The notes below the pieces were generated by a model that was given only the letters and a program-made list of their open reading frames with translations, was not told the DNA's origin and did not search any database. The position numbers were made by a program, and so were the translations under genes. This document shows, one piece after another, positions 26,877 to 34,704 of a stretch of DNA of 64,000 nucleotides; position 1 is the first letter of the stretch, and each line of letters opens with the position of its first letter. Source of the DNA: Pseudoxanthomonas winnipegensis (GTDB taxonomy: Bacteria > Pseudomonadota > Gammaproteobacteria > Xanthomonadales > Xanthomonadaceae); contig NZ_SHMH01000009.1 in NCBI RefSeq assembly GCF_004283755.1, forward strand, positions 62,001-126,000. The letters are read 5' to 3'.

Positions 26877-29400
26877 CATCAATGCAAAAAAGCTCAATGT
26901 CCTGATATCGAATGGAACACACGAAGGCGAGCTAAGAAGATTCTTTCAGGAGTCAAAGCAGCTATTACTTCTAAGGGGCGCCAAGGTTCAGAACCTTCCT
27001 CACGGGCGAGAGGAGCGAATTCGGGTCATTTGCGAAAGGCTCCCTAGAAAGACGGACGAAGTCCTCCGTAACTGGTTTACGACAAATGCTTCCATTGCGA
27101 CACCGACGCCCATGGAAGAGGCCCTTATGTATCTGGAGGCGCTGTTCGACGAGAACGAACCGCTTCCAGCCGCGGAGGAACTCGCCATATGTCGCTCAGC
27201 GCTCAGCAATCTGTTCTCTGACAACCCTGACGAGCGTCTGATTGAGCTTCTCGCACGGCCACTTGGTCCACGGGTGGTTGAGGAAATTGCGGCAAACGAC
27301 CATGAAGTTTCAGCAGATCTAGATGAGCAGGACTTTGAGTCGGTGTCAAAAGAGCACGATAGCGTTGGTCCTATACAGAACTTTCACCTAGCAGAGCTCA
27401 TCGCCGCCATTGTCGCGAGCGATGAGAACGCGATCGATGACGCCTTGGCTCCGTTCTCCGAAAGCACTCGCGGGCTAGTCAATGCGCTAGTTCGCTTACG
27501 TGCCGGCGACAAGGATTCTGCTCGAGAACAGTTGTCTCTTCTGCCATCTAGCGGCCCTGAATCTGACCTTGTTCGCCGTGCACTCGCGCAGGCCAGTCAC
27601 CATCAGGCGGATGGTGCCTCTCCGACGGGAATTCGTGCACTTACTCCATCAGCACTGCCGCGCATACCAGAGGGCGCCCAGTTTGAGATTGTTGGAATCT
27701 ACACAACGGAACTGAGTAACGGAGCAATTTTTGTCGATCCTGTCCTCATCATCTTGGAGGGCAATCCCTACTATCTCGGCAGGGAAGACAGACTTCATAT
27801 GTTTCCAGAGAGCGGCTCCGTGATGAGCCACAGATCTGCGCTTAGATCTGCATTCAAACGAGGCGCGCTTGTTCGCTGGATCGTGTCTGAGCGAGATGGT
27901 GCGGAGGGCAAGACAAGATTCCACATGAGCAGCGAGCAGAATGCGCCCATCAGTGTGGTTAAGCTCTCAGTCCCGAGCAGTGACGCTGACGAAGTCCGCG
28001 ATCGCATTAAGTCTTGCTCGATCCATGGCCGGGCCCAGGCGGGACAGCAGGTCGTCTTCTTACTATCTGACAACGTTGCGATTGCCTCACCCAAAGGGAT
28101 TTCTTATGCACGAGACGACGCATTTGAGCAGCCATGGCAGGCCTGGAGCTCATTGGAAACACACCTCATAGAAGGCGAACAGTATTGCTTGAGCCTTCCT
28201 ACTGGGCCCTCATCAAATCTGGATCTATCCACCCTTGAGATCGCTTTCCGGAGACTGCTTCGAGACATTGAATCTGAGACAAAGCTAACGTCCACCAAAG
28301 CCCAGCGACGCGAGATTTCAGAACTTCTTCGCAAGAGGGCGGGAGGAGAAATATCTCACCGAGCCAAAAGGATTGCCTCATCCATTGAGCAGATCTCGAT
28401 GAATTCCGATGAGTTGGATGCAGTGCTTTCTCTTCTTGGTTCACAGAACGCTGTTCGCGATAGAGTTGAGGAACTTGTAGCCGAGGAGCTGAAAGCGCGG
28501 CAGTCCGATAGAGCCGGACTGATGGCCGAGATCTCTGCTCTCAGGAGTAAGATTTCTGAGCTTGATAAAGCTGCAAGAGATAAAGAGCGCAGCAACCGCC
28601 AGCAAGCCGAATCCGCGGCGGAGCAGGTGAAAGAGGCCTTCGATAGAGCGATCCGCGAAGGCACCGTGGCGCTAGCAAATGCCGAGGTGTTTCAGACGCT
28701 ATCTAGCACATACCGTGCTCCGAGCCTTTCGAGTGATACCCCTGCAGAGAAGGCGCCATCAGGCTTGTTCGTTCGCCATACCGCGATTTCAACTGAAGAT
28801 GCGATTTCGAGGATGTTGGCGCTAGGAGTGAATAGACGGAAGGCCATTATCTTGTCGTCGCTTGCAGTTATGGCGGCGTCCTGCGGGATAGCATTGGCTC
28901 TGGTAGGAACTTTGGCAAGGCAATGCGCCAGAATTCTGGCGCGCCAGGATCGAGACAACGCTGCTTTCATGGAAGTCTCAATGGGACTGACATCAAGTGA
29001 TCTCGTTCATAGCGAAGCATCCGAGCTAGCTGGTGCAGGCGGGCTGGCTATCCTCAATTCGGACCTTTCGCCTATCGAGATCTATGCTGCTTCGTTGATC
29101 GACTCACTTATTGATGATGCAACCTCAGGGACGAAAAGGTCTCCCGTCGTCGTCCTTTCGTGCGGTGGGGGGGACCTTTCTCTGTCCATCCCCAGCATTC
29201 TTCGACGAGTGTCGCTTGTAGTCGATCTTGAGTCGGATTGGCCAACAGATCTTCGAAGACTTGAGGATGTTGATCCAAGTGATGTAGAACTTCTGGAACC
29301 ACTTCAAGAGCGAGCTATGAAGTCAATCAAAGACCTGGACGAAGACCTTCGCCGCCAGGTTGAGAGTGCCTTTGTCGCGGCTATTACACGCAATGGTTAG
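26863..29400 (+). CDS. Large coiled-coil protein with degenerate AAA+-like C-terminus, Druantia-like operon
   Basis: The 845-residue protein has an acidic helical N-terminus (1-250) and a middle domain (about 265-450) starting with FEIVGIYTTELSNGAIFVDP. A coiled coil follows (about 534-600, rich in E, K, R, A). The C-terminal region (about 660-840) reads like a McrB-type AAA+ module whose P-loop has lost GxGKT: ALALVGTLARQCARILARQ. It is followed by LSPIEIYAASLIDSLID and SPVVVLSCGGGDLSLSIP, in the places of Walker B and sensor. I infer a structural, non-hydrolysing ATPase fold. It may correspond to DruC by position. Last gene of the operon; its stop overlaps that of the convergent ATPase fragment. 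Confidence 0.6.
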   Translation: MAFLNINAKKLNVLISNGTHEGELRRFFQESKQLLLLRGAKVQNLPHGREERIRVICERLPRKTDEVLRNWFTTNASIATPTPMEEALMYLEALFDENEPLPAAEELAICRSALSNLFSDNPDERLIELLARPLGPRVVEEIAANDHEVSADLDEQDFESVSKEHDSVGPIQNFHLAELIAAIVASDENAIDDALAPFSESTRGLVNALVRLRAGDKDSAREQLSLLPSSGPESDLVRRALAQASHHQADGASPTGIRALTPSALPRIPEGAQFEIVGIYTTELSNGAIFVDPVLIILEGNPYYLGREDRLHMFPESGSVMSHRSALRSAFKRGALVRWIVSERDGAEGKTRFHMSSEQNAPISVVKLSVPSSDADEVRDRIKSCSIHGRAQAGQQVVFLLSDNVAIASPKGISYARDDAFEQPWQAWSSLETHLIEGEQYCLSLPTGPSSNLDLSTLEIAFRRLLRDIESETKLTSTKAQRREISELLRKRAGGEISHRAKRIASSIEQISMNSDELDAVLSLLGSQNAVRDRVEELVAEELKARQSDRAGLMAEISALRSKISELDKAARDKERSNRQQAESAAEQVKEAFDRAIREGTVALANAEVFQTLSSTYRAPSLSSDTPAEKAPSGLFVRHTAISTEDAISRMLALGVNRRKAIILSSLAVMAASCGIALALVGTLARQCARILARQDRDNAAFMEVSMGLTSSDLVHSEASELAGAGGLAILNSDLSPIEIYAASLIDSLIDDATSGTKRSPVVVLSCGGGDLSLSIPSILRRVSLVVDLESDWPTDLRRLEDVDPSDVELLEPLQERAMKSIKDLDEDLRRQVESAFVAAITRNG

Positions 29401-29951
29401 CTCTGTTCGCAGACGTGCTGGTCGACGCATGCAACCCTATTGATCCTCGGTGCACTCCAATTCGCCTGATGGGGCACATCGTCTAGCAGAAAGGTGAGCG
29501 TTGCGCTGGGTGTGAGTTGTTGGAACTGGGGGTCATAGGCATTGGGGTAGACCGCACCTGGGCTTCTCGCGCGGCAAGCCTGCTTGATTACACGCGCATA
29601 CCCGGATTTCCCCGTACCGTTTCCTCCATACGCGATGGTCAATCCCTGTGCTGCGAACTCCAGCACTTGGTCGCTCGGGATTTTCCCGACGTTGTTCAGT
29701 GAGTGGAGGGATGTAAGCACCACTCGCGCGCCCCTGGTCGCCTCTGCCGGGAAATGGTCCGTCGCAAATGGCGTGGGCTCAGTGGCCGACTCAAGCCCGG
29801 ACGCGATTCCGTGTTGCTGCTCGACGAGATCCAGGAGCTGTTCCAAGTCTAGCTCGCTCCACGATCCGTGGACGCATAGACGACGCAGTGCGTCTTGCCG
29901 CCATAGCGGCAATCTTCCAGACCAAGCCAACACTTCCTCGTAAATGGCCAT
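29397..29951 (-). pseudogene. Truncated SMC-like AAA ATPase (N-terminal fragment)
   Basis: 184 residues remain. A helical N-terminus is followed by LEFAAQGLTIAYGGNGTGKS, an intact Walker A, then GYARVIKQACRAR. This is the usual beginning of large AAA_13/RloC-like defence ATPases, which run several hundred residues further with coiled coils and Walker B. Here the frame stops at 29397, exactly where the Druantia-like operon ends, so the rest was lost or replaced. The start has a good ribosome-binding site (GGGAG upstream of 29951). A short expressed product is possible but would lack an ATPase active site. Confidence 0.7.
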
Positions 29952-30165
29952 GCTTCCCGCTCCCTGCTCACCACTCCCTGGCTTCCAGCATACGGATTAG
30001 GAGGCCTCCAGGCGATCCGCCACATGAGGCACTGCGAGCTCATACTGGCGGATCCATCGCTTGTGCCGGCTTCACCTCGGCTCACGGCCGTGCCCGCCCC
30101 TGACTCAGGCCTAGAAATCTTTGATTTTTAGTAATATTTTCAGCGACTTGGCAGCATCGAGCGGT

Positions 30166-30214
30166 CACTCATAATGCTGGGGTCGGTGGTTCGAGTCCAC
30201 CCATAGCCACCAGA
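30166..30214 (+). repeat. Right attachment repeat (attR)
   Basis: 49 bases identical to 17549-17597. It contains only the 3' half of tRNA-Met, so it is not a functional tRNA. The 200 bases before it (29952-30165) hold nothing recognisable. Confidence 0.92.
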
Positions 30215-30244
30215 TTTCCCTTGTGGAATCAGCGCGTTAGGAAG

Positions 30245-30268
30245 AACCCGCCCATCGGCGGGTTTTTT
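30245..30268 (+). terminator. Terminator after the right att repeat (displaced tRNA terminator)
   Basis: Stem AACCCGCC / GGCGGGTT, loop CATC, then TTTT. It matches the left copy except in the loop and lies at a similar distance from the repeat. It is probably the original chromosomal tRNA terminator, pushed aside by the island. Confidence 0.8.
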
Positions 30269-30392
30269 GTTGGGCGACGCCGATGCGAGGGGGACAACCT
30301 GCTTCGGCAAGGTCGCCTGCGCATCGAAGATCAGGGCCGCGCTCGATGGCCTAGCCAGAGTCTCCAGGCCTGTCGCGACCTGCGTCCGCAGC

Positions 30393-30803
30393 TCAAGCCT
30401 GCGCCTTCTGCTGCTGATCGAACCGCGTGCTCGCGGCATCGAGTTCGCTGCCATGTTCGAGCGCCCAGGCGCATAACGCTTCGAACGGTTCGCGCAAGGC
30501 GTGTCCCTGCGGCGTGATCGCATATTCGACGCCGACGGGCGAGGTCGGCAGCACGGTTCTTGTCACCAGCCCGTTGCGTTCCAGGCGCTTCAACGCGTCG
30601 GCCAGCGCCTTGTGGGTGATGCCGTCCAGTCGACGCTTGATTTCGTTGAAGCGCGAGGGCTTCGGGCAGATCACGATCAGGATCAGGATCGTCCACTTGT
30701 CCGCGATCTTGTCGAGCACGGGCCGGATCTGCGCCATCTGGGACAGCACCCTGCACGACTGAGCGGCCAGCTCGGTATCGCCGTGTATATCTACGCTACT
30801 CAT
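30393..30803 (-). CDS. HxlR family winged-helix transcriptional regulator
   Basis: The 136-residue protein has the HxlR signature: a cysteine near the N-terminus (C17), DKIADKWTILILIVI, RFNEIKRRLDGITHKAL, then a winged-helix with RNGLVTRTV and VEYAITPQGHAL. HxlR proteins often sense electrophiles or oxidants through that cysteine. It is divergent from the SDR gene at 30874 with about 70 bases between, so that gene is its most likely target. The intergenic stretch holds spaced GATACC and GTATACC elements that could be an operator. Confidence 0.88.
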   Translation of the reverse strand: MSSVDIHGDTELAAQSCRVLSQMAQIRPVLDKIADKWTILILIVICPKPSRFNEIKRRLDGITHKALADALKRLERNGLVTRTVLPTSPVGVEYAITPQGHALREPFEALCAWALEHGSELDAASTRFDQQQKAQA

Positions 30804-30873
30804 GGTGCGTTCTTGATACCAGATTTACTGCGTATACCTTAGCGCGCATCTCTTCCTGGGCAAGGCATGCGTG

Positions 30874-31605
30874 ATGAATCGGATGGCAAACAAGGTCGCA
30901 TTGGTCGTGGGCGGCGCGAAGGGCATCGGCTTGGCCATCGCAACGCGCCTGGCGGCGGAGGGGGCCAAGGTGTTCATCACCGGGCGCGCGCGGGATCAGG
31001 TGGAGGCCGCCGTCTCCGTCATCGGCCATGACGCCCAGGGGCTGGTCGCCGATGCGAGCGCGCGCGAGGACCTGGATCGTGCGATCGCTGCGGTGCGGGA
31101 GCCCTGTGGCGCCCTGGATGCGCTGGTGCTGAATGCCGGCATCAGCGAGCCCGCGGCGCTGGGCGATGTCACCCAGGATCACTTCGATCGACACTTCGCG
31201 GTCAATGTGAGAGGCGCGCTGCATGGCCTGCAGGCCGCCGTCGACACGCTGCGATCGGGTGCGGCGGTGGTCCTGGTGGGCTCGGTCGCCAGTTCGCTCG
31301 GCATCGCCAACTACGGCACCTATGCGGCGACCAAGGCGGCGCTGCGCTCCTATGCGCGGACCTGGGCGGCCGAGCTCGCGCCGCGCGGCATCCGCATCAA
31401 TGTCGTGGCGCCGGGCCCCACGGACACCGAGATGATGGCGCGCGTGCCGGACGAGGTGCGCGCGTCGATCGTCGCGCCCATTCTGCTGGGGCGGATGGCC
31501 AGGCCGGAGGAAGTGGCTTCGGCGGCGCTGTTCCTGCTCAGCGATGAGGCGAGCTTCATCACCGGCGTGGAACTGTTCGTGGACGGGGGCATGGGACAGG
31601 TCTAG
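30874..31605 (+). CDS. SDR family NAD(P)-dependent oxidoreductase
   Basis: The 243-residue classical short-chain dehydrogenase has the nucleotide-binding GGAKGIG (residues 13-19), LNAGI, and a catalytic Ser plus YGTYAATK (Y-x3-K). It also has the PG-T region after the active site and a C-terminal SFITGVELFVDGGMGQV. The TGRAR after beta-2 suggests a preference for NADPH. The substrate cannot be told. Start codons at 30871 (GTG), 30874 and 30883 are possible; 30874 has the best-spaced AAGG. The gene is probably controlled by the divergent HxlR regulator. Confidence 0.88.
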   Translation: MNRMANKVALVVGGAKGIGLAIATRLAAEGAKVFITGRARDQVEAAVSVIGHDAQGLVADASAREDLDRAIAAVREPCGALDALVLNAGISEPAALGDVTQDHFDRHFAVNVRGALHGLQAAVDTLRSGAAVVLVGSVASSLGIANYGTYAATKAALRSYARTWAAELAPRGIRINVVAPGPTDTEMMARVPDEVRASIVAPILLGRMARPEEVASAALFLLSDEASFITGVELFVDGGMGQV

Positions 31606-31924
31606 GTCGAGACCTCGGCAGCGGCAGCCTGCTGACGCACCGCATATTGCCGTATGGAACTTTCCCCGCCGCCAACCTTAGGCGCGACCATGAACATGGC
31701 GCGCCGGCCGGGCGCGTGCCGGACATGAACGGACAGCGCCGACGTCAGCGCATGTCCCGTTCGCGCCACGCTGTGCTGCGTCGCAACGCTCGCCCTGCCT
31801 GCGCGTGTCATCGCGTTCGATAGCAGCAAAATCAAAAGAGCGCGAATTGCAGGCGATTTCGCTGGTCCGCGCGCATGACAGCGCAGGACATGACGGCACT
31901 GTGAGCGCCGTTGCCTTGGGCAAT

Positions 31925-31954
31925 TTGACACCTTTGTAACCGCGTCCCTACCGT
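31925..31954 (+). promoter_or_regulatory. Possible promoter of the TonB-dependent receptor
   Basis: A perfect TTGACA (31925-31930) with an 18-base spacer to TACCGT (31949-31954), about 140 bases before the receptor start. The rest of the 485-base gap (31606-32090) shows no gene. Confidence 0.45.
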
Positions 31955-32090
31955 GCCGCGCATCGCGTGCGCGATGGGCCGTTGCCGGCTGCAGGAGGGG
32001 CGCTGGCAACGGAGGCAGACAGCGTCGCGCATGCGTGTCCGTGCTGTCTTTAAGAACGACGTGGAACCACATTCTCCGGGGAGGGGAACC

Positions 32091-34601
32091 ATGCAACGCA
32101 TCTGGTTGACGCGCTATGCGCTCTCGGCGGCGATCGCCGCCAGTCTCAACGCCACCGCCTTCGCGCAGGAAGCCGCGACCGCTCCACAGACACCGACGCC
32201 CGCCCCGGCGTCCAAGGACAACGCCACCACACTGGATACCGTGGTGGTCTCGGGTACCGCCCAGGCCGGCGGTGTGAAGAAGCTGGAGGCCAGCTTCAAC
32301 ATCGTCACGGCCAATGCCGAGCAGATCAAGCAGGCCAATCCCAAGAGCACGGCCGATCTGCTCAAGATCTCGCCGGGCATGTGGCCGGAAAGCAGCGGCG
32401 GCCAGACCGGCGCCAACATCGAGATCGCCGGCTTCCCCGGCGGCGGCGATGCGCCGTACTTCTCCACGCTGCTGATGGGCTCGCCGCTGTACGGCATGCC
32501 GACGCTGTCGTTCTTCGAGACCACCTCGATGTTCCGCCTGGACGACACGGTGGAGGCCGTGGAAATCCTGCAGGGCGGCCCGTCGGTGGTGTTCGCCGAT
32601 GGCCAGATGGGCGCCTCGGCCAACTTCTTCCTCAAGACCGGCACCGACGTGCCCTCCGGCAGCATCGGGGTGACCTACGGCAACGAGGGACTGTGGCGGC
32701 TGGATGGCTTCTCCGGCTTCAAGCTGGCCGACAGCTGGTACGGCAGCGTGGGCGGCTTCTGGCGCGAATCCGACGGCGTGCGCGACCCGCAATTCAAGGC
32801 CGACAAGGGCGGCCAGCTGACCGCCACGCTCTCGCACGAGACCGACGCGGGCAAGTTCACCCTGTACAGCCGCTACCTCAACGACAAGAATCAGTTCATC
32901 ACCCCGATCCCGCTGATCCAGCGCGGCACCGACAGCTTCAGCGCCTATCCGGGCTTCGACCCGCTGAAGGACACGTACTACAGCAAGGCCATGCAGCACG
33001 TGTACCTGCCCAGCTATCCCAACGGCGGCACCAACGCCGACCTGGCCGACGGGCGCGGCGCGAAGATGTTCTTCCTGGGCGGCAACTTCGACTATCAGCT
33101 GGAGAACGGCTGGTCGATCAGCGACCGCTTCCTGTTCGATGCCGGCGACATGGACACCAATGCGCTGTTCTCGGGCAACAACCCGGCCAGCCTGGCCGAC
33201 ATGCTCTACAACCCGAACACGCCCGGCGGCTTCAACCTGCCGGCCGGTTCGGCCACCGCCACCTACACCACCACCGGTGGCGCGGTGCCGCTGGACCAGA
33301 GCGTGATCCAGCAGGGCTGGTGGCATATCCACAAGCACCTGAAGAGCTTCAACAACGACTTCCGTCTGAGCCGCGAACTGTTCGAAGGCAACACGCTGAC
33401 CGTCGGCCTGTACTACGCGCACTACACGATGGCCGACAAGTGGTCGCTGGGCAACCAGATGCTGATGACCAACACGCCCAACGCCACGCCGATCGCGGTC
33501 ACCTACGTCGATGGCGGGCAGACCTACTACCGCACCGACGGCCAGGGCTTCGCCGATTTCGGCGGCTACCACATCGCCCAGCGCGGCAGCGCCACCAACA
33601 AGGCGATCTACGTGTCCGACTCGTGGCGCGTGGGCAACTGGCTGCTGGACCTGTCCGGGCGTCTTGAGAACCAGGACGCCAAGAGCGACGTGTGCAACAT
33701 GACCAACCAGGACCTGGATGGCAATCCGCGCACGCTGTACGACAACGCCGTGCCGGTGTGCAACGGCACCTACGCGCGCAACGAGTACGACAAGACCCAT
33801 CCCTCGTGGACGGCCGGCGCCAACTACAGCTTCAACGAGCACACCTCGGCCTACGGACGCGTCAACACCGGCGGGCACTTCCTGGACTTCGACAACGGCA
33901 TCCGCGGGACCACCAACGACGACTACCCGCCGCTGCAGAAGATCCGCAACTACGAAGTCGGCTTCAAGTACCAGTCGCCGCTGGTTTACGTGGACCTGAG
34001 CGCCTACCACCGCGTCTTCACCGGCCTGCAGTACCAGCCGACCAACGGCCTGGGCACGCCGGTGGGCGACCGCTCGATCTACGGCTCCAAGTCCAACGGC
34101 GTGAACCTGATGGGCGCGCTGACCCCGGTGGAGAACCTGCGCCTGCAGGTGGTGGCCAACTACCTGGACGGCGAGTACACCGACTACAACGCCTGCTTCC
34201 AGTACACCGACATCAACGGCAAGAACGCCTGCGCGCCGATCGAGGGCAAGCAGCTGCAGCGCCAGCCGAAGTTCCGCGGCATGTTCACGCCCAGCTACCG
34301 CTTCGTGACCGCCTGGGGCGACATCCTGCCGTACGTCACCTACACCTATGTGGGCGATCACACGCAGGATCAGTCGGGCCTGCAGCAGCTGGGCTCGTAC
34401 CACACGGTGGACTTCGGCGTGACCAGCAACATCGGCGATCACTGGCAGTTGAACCTGCGCGGCACCAACATGACCAACGAGCTGGGGCTGACCGAGTCGA
34501 ACTCGCGCATCTTCGGCAATGCGGCCAGTGCCGGCGGCGTGCTGCTGGCCCGTCCGCTGGAGGGCCGCGAGGTCAACTTCCAGGCCAAGTACCTGTGGTG
34601 A
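32091..34601 (+). CDS. TonB-dependent outer-membrane receptor
   Basis: The 836-residue protein has a signal peptide (1-25, ending ATAFAQ), a TonB box (TLDTVVVSG, about 45) and a plug domain (about 60-180, with EAVEILQGGPSVVFADG). The long aromatic-rich beta-barrel ends in the aromatic Trp expected of outer-membrane proteins. The ATG at 32091 has a strong GAGGGG ribosome-binding site. The substrate is unknown. The downstream exported glycosidase-like protein suggests a carbohydrate, as in Xanthomonas CUT loci; that is inference. A strong hairpin separates the two genes. Confidence 0.88.
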   Translation: MQRIWLTRYALSAAIAASLNATAFAQEAATAPQTPTPAPASKDNATTLDTVVVSGTAQAGGVKKLEASFNIVTANAEQIKQANPKSTADLLKISPGMWPESSGGQTGANIEIAGFPGGGDAPYFSTLLMGSPLYGMPTLSFFETTSMFRLDDTVEAVEILQGGPSVVFADGQMGASANFFLKTGTDVPSGSIGVTYGNEGLWRLDGFSGFKLADSWYGSVGGFWRESDGVRDPQFKADKGGQLTATLSHETDAGKFTLYSRYLNDKNQFITPIPLIQRGTDSFSAYPGFDPLKDTYYSKAMQHVYLPSYPNGGTNADLADGRGAKMFFLGGNFDYQLENGWSISDRFLFDAGDMDTNALFSGNNPASLADMLYNPNTPGGFNLPAGSATATYTTTGGAVPLDQSVIQQGWWHIHKHLKSFNNDFRLSRELFEGNTLTVGLYYAHYTMADKWSLGNQMLMTNTPNATPIAVTYVDGGQTYYRTDGQGFADFGGYHIAQRGSATNKAIYVSDSWRVGNWLLDLSGRLENQDAKSDVCNMTNQDLDGNPRTLYDNAVPVCNGTYARNEYDKTHPSWTAGANYSFNEHTSAYGRVNTGGHFLDFDNGIRGTTNDDYPPLQKIRNYEVGFKYQSPLVYVDLSAYHRVFTGLQYQPTNGLGTPVGDRSIYGSKSNGVNLMGALTPVENLRLQVVANYLDGEYTDYNACFQYTDINGKNACAPIEGKQLQRQPKFRGMFTPSYRFVTAWGDILPYVTYTYVGDHTQDQSGLQQLGSYHTVDFGVTSNIGDHWQLNLRGTNMTNELGLTESNSRIFGNAASAGGVLLARPLEGREVNFQAKYLW

Positions 34602-34643
34602 CCCGCAGGCGCGCCGTCTGGTGACACGACAGGCAACGCACAG

Positions 34644-34674
34644 GACAACGCCCGGGATCTGCCCGGGCGTTGTC
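34644..34674 (+). terminator. Strong hairpin between receptor and glycosidase-like gene
   Basis: Perfect 13-bp stem (GACAACGCCCGGG / CCCGGGCGTTGTC) with loop ATCTG, 42 bases after the receptor stop. It lacks a T-run, so it may stabilise the upstream mRNA or terminate only partly. That would give lower expression of the next gene. Confidence 0.5.
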
Positions 34675-34704
34675 GTTGATGACTTCTTGAAAGGGAACGA
34701 GCAC

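Larger units (their letters stand above)
17598..30214. mobile_element. tRNA-Met-integrated genomic island carrying a Druantia-like defence operon
   Basis: The segment lies between exact 49-base direct repeats and is clearly AT-richer than the flanks. It uses codons such as AGA, TTA and ATA that are rare in neighbouring genes. Its cargo is a five-gene overlapping operon (18022-29400) and a truncated ATPase gene on the opposite strand. I find no integrase, excisionase, replication or transfer gene, so it cannot be self-mobile as seen. Either its recombinase was lost or it is mobilised from elsewhere. Confidence 0.88.

Noticed and set aside
30166..30242. Possible second tRNA-Met gene
   Set aside because: Only the 3' half of the tRNA is present. 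Upstream bases cannot form the acceptor or D arms, so it is an att repeat.
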